Of a stretch of 13,528 bases of DNA, positions 1-6,627 are shown piece after piece. Made by a program: the position numbers and the translations under genes. Position 1 is the stretch's first letter. Each line of letters begins with the position of its first letter. The notes under the pieces are model-generated. The model saw only the letters and a list, made by a program, of their open reading frames with translations, ran no database searches and was not told where the DNA came from. The DNA comes from Pseudomonadota bacterium (lineage in GTDB: Bacteria; Pseudomonadota; Alphaproteobacteria; Reyranellales; Reyranellaceae), in the NCBI GenBank assembly GCA_023436825.1, contig JAEZHS010000654.1:1-13528 (forward strand), in the 5' to 3' direction.

Positions 1-233
1 ACCATCATGTCGACGCCGCCCCGCCGCCCGAGCTAGCCCTTCTCGGTGACGCGGACCTCGTACCAGGTCGGCAGGCCCTGGATGTTCGAGGGGAAGATGT
101 TGCGCGGGCTGACGGGCACGCCCATGCGCAGGATCGACCGGGCGAAGAGCTCGTTGGCCGAGGCCGACCCCGATCCGTTGACGTTCGCGAACTTGACGAC
201 GAAATCGTTAACGGCGGCTATTGCTTGCGGCAT
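1..233 (-). pseudogene. KorA-like 2-oxoacid:acceptor oxidoreductase alpha subunit, 5' part, interrupted by in-frame TAG
   Basis: This is the N-terminal part of a fused gamma/alpha subunit of the 2-oxoacid:ferredoxin oxidoreductase family, which oxidatively decarboxylates 2-oxoacids to acyl-CoA with a KorB-type partner. The protein starts MPQAIAAVNDF and carries the gamma-domain stretch FVVKFANVNGSGSASANELF (residues 11-30). The reading frame stops at codon 67 (TAG, bases 33-35) but the family sequence continues at once in the same frame: VTEKG*LGRRGGVDMMV to the window edge. From memory of relatives, a Tyr is usual at the stop position, so one base change explains it. The ATG at 231-233 overlaps the upstream GltD-like gene by 16 bases and has a GGAG about 6 bases before it, so the pair is very likely co-transcribed. 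The rest of the gene lies outside the window. The call is a pseudogene, a sequencing error, or much less likely a suppressed amber codon. The substrate cannot be told from this fragment. Confidence 0.75.
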
Positions 234-2101
234 GCGTGCTCCGCGTGAGTCATTTCCATGTAGTACTTGCGCATGTCCCACGCGCCGGTCGGGCAGCGCT
301 CGGCGCACAGCCCGCAGTGGAGGCAGACGTCCTCGTCCTTGACCATGACGCGGCCGGTCTTGAGGTCGTTGCCGATATAGAGGTCCTGGGTCTGATTGAC
401 CGCCGGCGCGTTCAGCCGCTGGCGGAGGTCCTTCTCCTCGCCATTCTCGGTGAAGGTGATGCAGTCCATCGGGCAGATGTCGACGCAGGCATCGCACTCG
501 ATGCAGAGCGTGCCGGTGAACACCGTCTGCACGTCGCAGTTCAGGCAGCGTTGGGCCTCGTCGAAGGCGAGCTTGGGATCGAAGCCCAACTCGACCTCGG
601 CCATGATGTCCTTCAGGGCCTCGGCCTTGGCGCGGTGTGGGACCTTGAAGCGGTGGTCGATGGTGGGAGCATTGTCGTAGCTCCACTCGTGGATGCCCAT
701 CTTCTGGCTGACGATGTTGACGCCTGGCGCCGGCCGCTCGTCGGGGTCCTCGCCGATCAGCATCTTGTGGATGGAGATCGCTGCGTCGTGTCCGTGCGCG
801 GCGGCCCAGATGATGTTCTTTGGGCCGAAGGCGGCATCGCCGCCGAAGAACACTTTCGCTTGCGTGCTTTGGAGCGTTGCCTCGTTGAGCTTGGGCAGGC
901 CCCAGCGGTCGAACTCGATGCCGGCGTCCTTCTCGATCCACGGGAAGGCGTTCTCCTGACCGATCGCCACCAGCACGTCGTCGCATTCATAGTGCTCGTC
1001 GGGCTCGCCCGACGGGATCAGCGAGCGGCGGCCCTTGGCGTCGTATTCGGCCTTCACCTTCTCGAACAGCACGCCGGTGATCTTGCCGTTGTTGTGCGTG
1101 ACTTCCTTCGGCACCAGCATGTTGAGGATGGGGATGTCCTCGCCCATCGCGTCTTCCTTCTCCCAGGGAGACGCCTTCATCTCGTCGAAGCCCGAGCGGA
1201 CGATCACCTTGACGTCCTCACCGCCGAGGCGACGCGCGGTGCGGCAGCAATCCATCGCCGTATTGCCGCCACCCAGCACGATCACGCGCCTGCCGACTTT
1301 GTCGATGTGGCCGAACGAGACCGACGACAGCCAGTCGAGCCCGATATGGATGTTGGCGGCGGCTTCCCTGCGGCCGGGCACGTCGAGGTCGCGGCCGCGC
1401 GGCGCGCCCGAACCCACGAATACCGCGTCGTAGCCCTCGGTCAGGATCTTCTTCATCGAGTCGACCTTCTGGTGTCGGAACTCGATGTTGCCGATGCTGG
1501 TGATGTAGCCGACCTCCTCGTCGATCACCGACTCCGGCAGGCGGAAGTGGGGGATCTGGGTGCGGATGAAGCCGCCGAGCTTGGGATCCTGGTCGTAGAT
1601 GACGATCTCGTAGCCCAGCACCGCGAGATCGCGTGCCACGGTGAGCGAGGCGGGGCCGCCGCCGATGCAGGCGACGCGCTTGCCGTTCTTCGCCGGCGCC
1701 TTGGGCATGAGTGTGCCGATGTCGTCGTCCTTGTAGTCGGCGGCGACGCGCTTGAGACGGCAGATCGCCACCGGCTCCTTCTTGCCCTTTACAAGATGTT
1801 CGTCCTCGACGCGGCTGCGTCGGCACGCCGGTTCACATGGCCTGTCGCACGTCCGTCCCAGGATGCCGGGGAAGACGTTGGACTTCCAGTTGATCATGTA
1901 CGCGTCGGAGTACCGCCCGTGGGCAATCAGTCGGATGTACTCGGGCACCGGGGTATGGGCGGGACAGGCCCACTGACAGTCGACGACCTTGTGAAAGTAG
2001 TCGGGATTCTTGATGTCGGTCGGCTTCAACAGAAACTCCAGGCGGCCATCACCGATAGATTGGCGGGTGCCGGGTAAATGACAGTTTAGATCATAGCCCA
2101 A
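218..2101 (-). CDS. GltD-like FAD-dependent NAD(P)H oxidoreductase with C-terminal 2x[4Fe-4S] ferredoxin domain
   Basis: A 627-residue cytoplasmic flavoprotein related to the small subunit of glutamate synthase, likely passing electrons between NAD(P)H and a 2-oxoacid:acceptor oxidoreductase. Domains seen: an N-terminal Fe-S segment with Cys42, 46, 85, 89 and 93 (CQWACP and RTCDRPCEPAC); an FAD-binding GGGPASL at 147-153; a NAD(P)H-binding GGGNTAMD at 277-284; a second FAD contact FGGDAAFG at 419-426; then Cys519/522 and two ferredoxin clusters, CIECDACVDICPMDC (533-547) and CLHCGLCAERCP (593-604). The start is TTG at 2099-2101: an in-frame TGA lies at 2138-2140 and the next in-frame ATG is at residue 69, beyond conserved sequence. 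No convincing Shine-Dalgarno is visible before it. A TTGACG about 35 bases upstream could be a -35 box but no good -10 matches it. It overlaps the KorA-like gene, and the pairing suggests it is that enzyme's electron-transfer partner (inference). The family is secure; the exact role is not. Confidence 0.9.
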   Translation of the reverse strand: MGYDLNCHLPGTRQSIGDGRLEFLLKPTDIKNPDYFHKVVDCQWACPAHTPVPEYIRLIAHGRYSDAYMINWKSNVFPGILGRTCDRPCEPACRRSRVEDEHLVKGKKEPVAICRLKRVAADYKDDDIGTLMPKAPAKNGKRVACIGGGPASLTVARDLAVLGYEIVIYDQDPKLGGFIRTQIPHFRLPESVIDEEVGYITSIGNIEFRHQKVDSMKKILTEGYDAVFVGSGAPRGRDLDVPGRREAAANIHIGLDWLSSVSFGHIDKVGRRVIVLGGGNTAMDCCRTARRLGGEDVKVIVRSGFDEMKASPWEKEDAMGEDIPILNMLVPKEVTHNNGKITGVLFEKVKAEYDAKGRRSLIPSGEPDEHYECDDVLVAIGQENAFPWIEKDAGIEFDRWGLPKLNEATLQSTQAKVFFGGDAAFGPKNIIWAAAHGHDAAISIHKMLIGEDPDERPAPGVNIVSQKMGIHEWSYDNAPTIDHRFKVPHRAKAEALKDIMAEVELGFDPKLAFDEAQRCLNCDVQTVFTGTLCIECDACVDICPMDCITFTENGEEKDLRQRLNAPAVNQTQDLYIGNDLKTGRVMVKDEDVCLHCGLCAERCPTGAWDMRKYYMEMTHAEHACRKQ

Positions 2102-2201
2102 AAGGGTCGCGCATTGGGTAGATTCGGAAAGGTCACGTCAAGAACCTTGTGCGTTAACCGCTTGGGACGAAACAACAAATCCACAAACATGGCATGGCTT
2201 T

Positions 2202-2999
2202 TCATTGCCGATTGCGATACGCGCTGGGCGACGCACCCGCTGCGCGTCGGAACATCGCGCTGAAAGCACTAACGCTGTCGTAGCCGAGATCGAGAGCCAC
2301 CTGCGTCACTGGAGCGCCGTTCCCCAGGCGGCCCATCGCCTCGAGCACACGCGCCTGCTGGCGCCAGGCGCCGAAGGAAAGGCCGGTCTCGCTCTGGAAA
2401 TGCCGGGCCAGCGTGCGGGCGCTGGCATTCAGCGTGGCCGCCCATGCATCCAGCGTGCGCTGATCGCCCGGCGCATCGAGCAACGCCTGGCAAAGGGCCC
2501 GCAGCCTGGGATCGCTCGGCATCGGCAGCTGCAAGGGCAGCGACTGCAGGCCGCGCAACTCGGCGATGATCAGGGCCACGACATGGCCGGCAGGGCCATC
2601 CTCGTCGTAGTCCAACGGCAGCTCGGTGGCGCGTACGATAAGCTCGCGCAGCAGCGGCGAGACGGGCAGCACGCGGCAGACCTCGGGCATGAACGCGGCC
2701 GCGTCCTCGCGCAGGTACAAGGTCCGCATGGTGAGATCGCTCAGCATGACGATGCTGTGGCGCACCCCGGTCGGCATCCACAGTGCGCGCTGCGGCGGTA
2801 CCATCCACATGCCGTCGTTCGTCGAGACGCGCATGGTTCCGGCGGTGGCGTAGATGAGCTGGGCGCGCTCGTGCACATGCGGCAGCACCTCGAAGCCCGA
2901 GGAGAAATCCTTGGGCATGGCCGCGACGGCGCGCGGCACGCGCTGGTAATCCAGCGGGTCGGTCGACCGCTTGGGGACGGATTGTCTCTTTCGCGACAT
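2202..2999 (-). CDS. AraC-family transcriptional regulator (cupin sensor plus C-terminal HTH pair)
   Basis: A 265-residue regulator. The N-terminal half (about residues 35-105) is a cupin-like sensor, with H41 and H43 in LPHVHERAQLIY and the WMVPPQRALWMP stretch typical of the NimR/RipA-like branch. The C-terminal AraC DNA-binding domain holds two helix-turn-helix units: one around 183-202 (LDAWAATLNASARTLARHF) and one around 231-250 (VTQVALDLGYDSVSAFSAMF), ending in the usual PSAYR. The ATG is at 2997-2999; the Shine-Dalgarno is weak (AGG about 12 bases upstream). It is divergent from the MFS gene across a 67-base gap with a perfect inverted repeat, so it most likely controls that transporter and perhaps itself. 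In E. coli, NimR (AraC) likewise sits beside the MFS gene nimT. The GltD-like gene lies downstream on the same strand after 100 bases, so read-through is possible. The inducer is unknown. Confidence 0.93.
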   Translation of the reverse strand: MSRKRQSVPKRSTDPLDYQRVPRAVAAMPKDFSSGFEVLPHVHERAQLIYATAGTMRVSTNDGMWMVPPQRALWMPTGVRHSIVMLSDLTMRTLYLREDAAAFMPEVCRVLPVSPLLRELIVRATELPLDYDEDGPAGHVVALIIAELRGLQSLPLQLPMPSDPRLRALCQALLDAPGDQRTLDAWAATLNASARTLARHFQSETGLSFGAWRQQARVLEAMGRLGNGAPVTQVALDLGYDSVSAFSAMFRRAAGASPSAYRNRQ

Positions 3000-3019
3000 A
3001 AGTTGGCAGCCTAGCGCAA

Positions 3020-3049
3020 GACAGACAGATCGGCCATGCCTAGTCTGTC
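3020..3049. promoter_or_regulatory. Candidate operator between the divergent AraC and MFS genes
   Basis: A perfect 7-base inverted repeat, GACAGAC (3020-3026) and GTCTGTC (3043-3049), has half-site centres 23 bases apart, about two helical turns. It occupies nearly half of the gap between the regulator start (2999) and the transporter start (3067). The right arm ends just before the GGAGGA ribosome binding site of the transporter, so a bound protein could block it. AraC proteins more often bind direct repeats, so the match to this regulator is inference. Confidence 0.45.
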
Positions 3050-3066
3050 AGCTGGAGGAAATGCGT

Positions 3067-4254
3067 ATGAGTCACAGCAGTCCGACGGCCATCCTGCTCA
3101 ACATCGGCCACGCCATGGATCACTGGATCATCGTGGTGTTCGCCTACACCTGGGGCGTGATCGCGGGTGTCTGGGGCGTCGAATGGACCGAGCTCACGCC
3201 GTTCAACTACGGCGCGCTCTTCATGTTCGGCATGGGCTCGATCGTGAGCGGGCGGCTGGGCGACCTGTGGGGCCGCTGGATCATGATGGTGATCTTCTTC
3301 GCCGGCATGGGCGTGTCCTCGCTGATCATCGCGCTGTGCAGCAACAAGTGGCAGATCGGCATCGCGCTGACCCTGATGGGCGCCTTCGCCTCGATCTATC
3401 ACCCGGTCGGCATCCCGATGCTGGTGCAGAAGGCCGAGAACTACGGCTTCACCATCGGCGTGAACGGGCTGGCCGGCAACATGGGCATCGCCATCGCCGC
3501 CGGCGTCTCGGTCTACATCGCCCAGCGCTTCGGCTGGCAGATGGCCTTCATCATCCCGGGCGTGATCTGCCTGATCTGCGCCGTGGCCTTCGTGGCCCTG
3601 GTGCCGCGTGAGCAGGAGGCGCCGGCCAAGCGCAAGCAGAAGATGATCGACCTGCCGCCGTCGGTGATGGCGCGCGTGTTCGGCATCATGACCTTCACCG
3701 CGGTGACCGGCAGCATCATCTTCAACTTCACGACCAACGGTAACGGCGAGCTTCTGCGCGAGCGGGTCAAGGGTGCGGTGCAGGATCCGGCCGAGCTCGC
3801 GATCATGCTGTTCGTGATCTTCTCGCTCGCCTCGCTGGCCCAGCTCGTGGTCGGCAAGTTGATCGACCGCTATCCGCTGAAGAACATCTACCTGCCGATC
3901 GTGGCTCTGCAGGTGCCCTTGTTCCTGATCGCTTCGCAGGTCCAGGACTGGGCGCTGTTCATCACGGCGATCGGCTTCATGCTGCTGGTGTTCGGCGCCA
4001 TCCCGTTCACCGATGCCATGATCGTGAAGTACATCGACGACCGCATGCGCAGCCGCGTCACCGGTGCGCGGCTCGCGATCGGCTTCGGGGTCAGCTCGGT
4101 CGTGGTCGCCCTGATCGGCCCGATGGTGAAGGCGGCCGGCTTCCCGGTGGTGCTGATGGTGCTGGCGGGCTGCGCGTTCATGGGCTTCTGCGCCATCGCG
4201 ATGCTGCCCGGCGAGCGGGATATGAGCCGGGCGACGCTGAAGCCTGCGGAGTAA
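3067..4254 (+). CDS. MFS transporter, fosmidomycin-resistance (FSR)-like
   Basis: A 395-residue inner-membrane transporter with about 12 hydrophobic segments. It shows the MFS motif A, GRLGDLWGR (62-70, between TM2 and TM3), and its second-half counterpart GKLIDRYP (263-270). The SIYHPVG at 109-115 and the following VNGLAGNMG resemble the FHPE region of FSR-type drug exporters. A charged central loop (about 180-196, REQEAPAKRKQK) separates the halves. The start ATG at 3067 is chosen because GGAGGA (3054-3059) lies 7 bases upstream; the ATG at 3061 is too close to it, and the longer frame from 2971 would overlap the regulator. Likely role: proton-driven export of a drug or metabolite, controlled by the divergent AraC protein. 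The substrate is unknown; the similarity to FSR is moderate and a carboxylate transporter is also possible. Confidence 0.9.
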   Translation: MSHSSPTAILLNIGHAMDHWIIVVFAYTWGVIAGVWGVEWTELTPFNYGALFMFGMGSIVSGRLGDLWGRWIMMVIFFAGMGVSSLIIALCSNKWQIGIALTLMGAFASIYHPVGIPMLVQKAENYGFTIGVNGLAGNMGIAIAAGVSVYIAQRFGWQMAFIIPGVICLICAVAFVALVPREQEAPAKRKQKMIDLPPSVMARVFGIMTFTAVTGSIIFNFTTNGNGELLRERVKGAVQDPAELAIMLFVIFSLASLAQLVVGKLIDRYPLKNIYLPIVALQVPLFLIASQVQDWALFITAIGFMLLVFGAIPFTDAMIVKYIDDRMRSRVTGARLAIGFGVSSVVVALIGPMVKAAGFPVVLMVLAGCAFMGFCAIAMLPGERDMSRATLKPAE

Positions 4255-4291
4255 AACAAACCACTGCGACTACCAAGCTGCCATCGGCCCT

Positions 4292-4333
4292 AAAACCCCA
4301 ACTATCTCCAGAGGTTGCTGGGGTTTTTCTTTT
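4292..4333 (+). terminator. Intrinsic terminator after the MFS gene
   Basis: The arms AAAACCCCA (4292-4300) and TGGGGTTTT (4319-4327) are perfectly complementary, with an 18-base loop that may pair further (AAC with GTT). The 3' arm runs into a T-rich tail, TTTTTCTTTT. It begins 38 bases after the transporter stop. The A-run on the 5' side would give some activity in the other direction too. Confidence 0.65.
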
Positions 4334-4369
4334 GAGGTGCACCGTTGTCTGGTGGAAGCCCGACATCGC

Positions 4370-4435
4370 CCGAGAATCGCCCTGCCGAGAACAAGGGCAT
4401 ATTGGTACCGTACATCGGTACACACACATTCTCGG
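4370..4435 (+). promoter_or_regulatory. Nested inverted repeats before the flavin monooxygenase gene (candidate operator or mRNA hairpin)
   Basis: An inner repeat, GTACCG (4405-4410) - TACAT - CGGTAC (4416-4421), has the size and look of a TetR-family operator. An outer arm TTCTCGG (4429-4435) is complementary to CCGAGAA at 4385-4391; the copy at 4370-4377 (CCGAGAAT) matches ATTCTCGG (4428-4435) over 8 bases. The outer right arm ends just before the start codons at 4437/4446, so either a repressor or an RNA hairpin could control this gene. No TetR-type regulator is in the window, and I could not place -35/-10 boxes. Confidence 0.45.
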
Positions 4436-4445
4436 TATGGCGACG

Positions 4446-5723
4446 ATGTCAGTTGAAGAGATAGACACGCTTGTCGTCGGTGGAGGCCAGGCAGGGCTGG
4501 CCATGAGTGAGCATCTGAGCCAGGTGGGCGTGCCTCATATCGTCGTCGAGCGGCATCGGATTGCCGAACGCTGGCGCTCGGAACGATGGGACTCGCTGGT
4601 CGCGAACGGTCCGGCTTGGCACGATCGCTTTCCGGGTCTCGCGTTTTCCGATGTCGACCGGAATGTCGGTCCAGACGATTTCGCACCCAAGGAAACGGTG
4701 GCGGACTATTTCGTCGCCTACGCCAAGAAGATCTCGGCCCCTATCCGTTGTGGCGTCGAAGTCTTCAAGGTCGAACGAAGGATCGGTCGTCCAGGCTTCC
4801 GTGTCGAAACCTCCGCGGGCGTGATCGAGGCCAATAGCGTCGTCGCGGCCACCGGCTCCTTCCAGCGTCCCGTTGTTCCTGATTTGGTTCCGCGGCAAGC
4901 GCCAATAGTGCAAATGCACTCCACGGGTTACCGCAATCCGGCCCAGCTGCCCGACGGAGCGATCCTCGTCGTGGGATCTGGTTCCTCAGGCACCCAGATC
5001 GCGGAGGAACTGCTCGAGTCCGGACGGCGCGTCTACCTCTCGATAGGCCCGCACGACCGTCCGCCGCGGGCCTATCGCGGTCGCGACTACTGCTGGTGGC
5101 TGGGTGTTCTGGGCAAATGGGACGCTGTCGCTCGAGAGCCGGGCAGGGAACACGTGACGATCGCCGTGAGCGGTGTACGCGGTGGCCATACGATCGACTT
5201 TCGGCGTCTTGCAGCGAGGGGAATGATTCTGGTCGGGCGGACGGAAGCTTATGCCGATGGCGCGATCAGCTTCGCGTCGGACCTCGTCGACAATCTCGAA
5301 CGGGGCGACATGAACCTTCACTCTCTGCTGGATGAAGCTGACACATATGTCGTCCGCAACGGTCTCGATCTCCCGGAAGAGCCGGAGGCAAGGGCCATCG
5401 GGCCAGCCCCCGATTGCATGACCAATCCCGTCTCAGCGCTCGATCTGGCGAAAACGGGAATCACCACCATCATCTGGGCGACGGGATTTGTCGCCGACTA
5501 CAGCTGGATAGAGCTTGATATCTTCAACGAGGACGGCAGGCCGAGGCATCAGCGTGGCGTCGCGGCCGAGCCGGGCATGTATTTCCTCGGCCTGCCCTGG
5601 CAGTCGCGACGCGGCTCCTCGTTCATCTGGGGCGTGTGGCACGATGCCAAGTATCTGGCTGATCAAATCGTCACCCAGCGCAAGTATATCGACTACCACC
5701 TCGGCCGGCCTCAGCTCCGGTAG
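4446..5723 (+). CDS. Flavin-containing monooxygenase-like NAD(P)/FAD-dependent oxidoreductase (CzcO-like)
   Basis: A 425-residue two-Rossmann flavoprotein. Seen: FAD-binding [15 protein letters not shown] at 10-24, followed by [16 protein letters not shown] (41-56) typical of CzcO/YdhS-like proteins; ATGSFQRP at 135-142; NADPH-binding [15 protein letters not shown] at 175-189; and ATGF at 345-348. It probably uses NADPH and O2 to oxygenate a soft nucleophile, or acts as a Baeyer-Villiger-type enzyme; the substrate is unknown. The start ATG at 4446 gives the short N-terminus usual in the family; ATG 4437 is an alternative. Neither has a strong ribosome binding site, and the nested inverted repeat lies directly upstream. 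The last codons (RPQLR) and the TAG stop are formed by sequence that duplicates the 3' end of argJ in antisense, so the original C-terminus may have been replaced. [20 protein letters not shown] (382-401) looks intact, so activity may survive. Confidence 0.9.
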   Translation: MSVEEIDTLVVGGGQAGLAMSEHLSQVGVPHIVVERHRIAERWRSERWDSLVANGPAWHDRFPGLAFSDVDRNVGPDDFAPKETVADYFVAYAKKISAPIRCGVEVFKVERRIGRPGFRVETSAGVIEANSVVAATGSFQRPVVPDLVPRQAPIVQMHSTGYRNPAQLPDGAILVVGSGSSGTQIAEELLESGRRVYLSIGPHDRPPRAYRGRDYCWWLGVLGKWDAVAREPGREHVTIAVSGVRGGHTIDFRRLAARGMILVGRTEAYADGAISFASDLVDNLERGDMNLHSLLDEADTYVVRNGLDLPEEPEARAIGPAPDCMTNPVSALDLAKTGITTIIWATGFVADYSWIELDIFNEDGRPRHQRGVAAEPGMYFLGLPWQSRRGSSFIWGVWHDAKYLADQIVTQRKYIDYHLGRPQLR

Positions 5724-5788
5724 TCCGCGTTGATCGAGAAGTAGTCCTGCGTCAGGTCGCAGCTCCAGATGGCGGCGCGGCCAGGGCC
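5711..5788 (-). pseudogene. argJ 3'-end remnant (diverged partial copy)
   Basis: Read on the minus strand this gives [20 protein letters not shown] then YRS and a TGA stop (5711-5713), against [23 protein letters not shown] at the end of the complete argJ. The DNA match runs from about 5706 to 5788 against 6623-6705, with about nine mismatches, several of them silent; the match is lost upstream. No start or other part of argJ is present here. It overlaps the end of the monooxygenase gene on the other strand. Together with the intact argJ it forms a direct repeat around the 129-codon gene, like the duplicated target left by an integrating element. Alternatively it is a rearrangement scar. Confidence 0.8.
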
Positions 5789-5866
5789 AGGGCCGCACCC
5801 TGGCCACCGTCAAGGTCGGTGCGGATGCCACCTTTGAGCGGCGACCCGTGCCCTTGGTCCGGTTCC

Positions 5867-6256
5867 TCAGTGATGATGAACCATCAGATACGCCAGGTCC
5901 GTTCGGCCGATGACGGCCTTCATCCGCGGCGTGGCCAATAGACGGCGGAGCAGCCAAATGGCTGCCCGCCGCCACAACGTCAGTTCAAAGTGTGAGGCGA
6001 ATTCACGGTTGGTTTCCAAAGGCCGCCAATAGGATGCGTGCCATTCGCGATAGGCCGCGTGAAATAGCGTCGCCTGTTCCTGTGATGACTTCAAAAGCGC
6101 GCAGCCGCAGTCGGCATCGATTTCCACGCTGTCCTCGTTGGGAAATCGGAACCTGTGCCCGCTGCCCAGGTGGTACAGGGTATCGTTTGAGAATTCGAAC
6201 TCCTCGGGTTGCGCCCGAAGGGCGGCGATTGCTGGAGACAGGTCCAAATAGGCCAT
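5867..6256 (-). CDS. Conserved-looking protein of unknown function (129 aa)
   Basis: The protein starts MAYLDLSPAIAALRAQPEEF and ends in LAYLMVHHH. It is soluble, mixed alpha/beta by eye, with a single CGC pair (about residue 50), an aromatic stretch (YREWHASYWRPLETNREFAS) and an Arg/Leu-rich C-terminal helix (WRRAAIWLLRRLL). I recall similar uncharacterised proteins in rhizobia and relatives, but no function. The ATG at 6254-6256 is chosen because an excellent Shine-Dalgarno (AGGAGGAG) sits about 6 bases upstream; a longer frame to 6400 has no such signal. It lies alone between the argJ remnant and the intact argJ, so it may be cargo of whatever made the repeat. Confidence 0.75.
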   Translation of the reverse strand: MAYLDLSPAIAALRAQPEEFEFSNDTLYHLGSGHRFRFPNEDSVEIDADCGCALLKSSQEQATLFHAAYREWHASYWRPLETNREFASHFELTLWRRAAIWLLRRLLATPRMKAVIGRTDLAYLMVHHH

Positions 6257-6627
6257 CTGACACTCCTCCTGCTGGTGTTTCACCGGGTGCCGTCGCCCTT
6301 GATTGCGGGGTCGCACATCGCGGCCAGTGGGCCGAGCGGCATAGTGCGCGCCTGCAAACTTTGTGCCTATCCGTGTTGCCGTTCGCCCTTTCCGACCCAA
6401 CGCCTCACCTGTCGAGCCTGCCCCACGCGGCGACCGAAACCGTCAACGGCTTCAGAACGCCTGCCTGCAAACGCTTGGTGGCTTGGGCAGCGCCTCGGCG
6501 CTGCAGATCGAGCGCTGCGCCGTGCCGGACACGCCACGTTTACGGAAGTGTCGCCAAAGACCCTGGCCCGAAGAAATAGCAACCCGCGATCTTGCAACCT
6601 CTGATCGCCCGTCGAGGATGGACGGCC
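6257..6627. other. Gene-poor stretch between the 129-aa gene and argJ
   Basis: About 370 bases with open frames on both strands but none with a good ribosome binding site or recognisable protein sequence. It should contain the promoter of the 129-aa gene near its left side. A small hairpin, CCGTC (6609-6613) and GACGG (6621-6625), lies just after the argJ stop without a T-run. I see no RNA gene or insertion-sequence end. Confidence 0.5.

Noticed and set aside
221..2077. Very long open frame on the plus strand
   Set aside because: It is exactly antisense to the GltD-like gene, is rich in Ala, Val, His and Asp as expected from GC-rich antisense frames, and shows no family motif.
2205..3014. 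Plus-strand frame covering the AraC gene
   Set aside because: Antisense of a gene with a clear AraC helix-turn-helix pair; no protein family recognised.
5743..5913. Plus-strand stretch reading [20 protein letters not shown] then a stop
   Set aside because: It looks protein-like over about 30 residues, but has no start or ribosome binding site, crosses the end of the argJ repeat and matches no family I know. It could be a gene fragment; not strong enough to annotate.
5992..6579. Plus-strand frame of 195 codons covering the unknown small gene
   Set aside because: The minus-strand gene inside it has an excellent ribosome binding site; this frame has none and is low in conserved-looking sequence.
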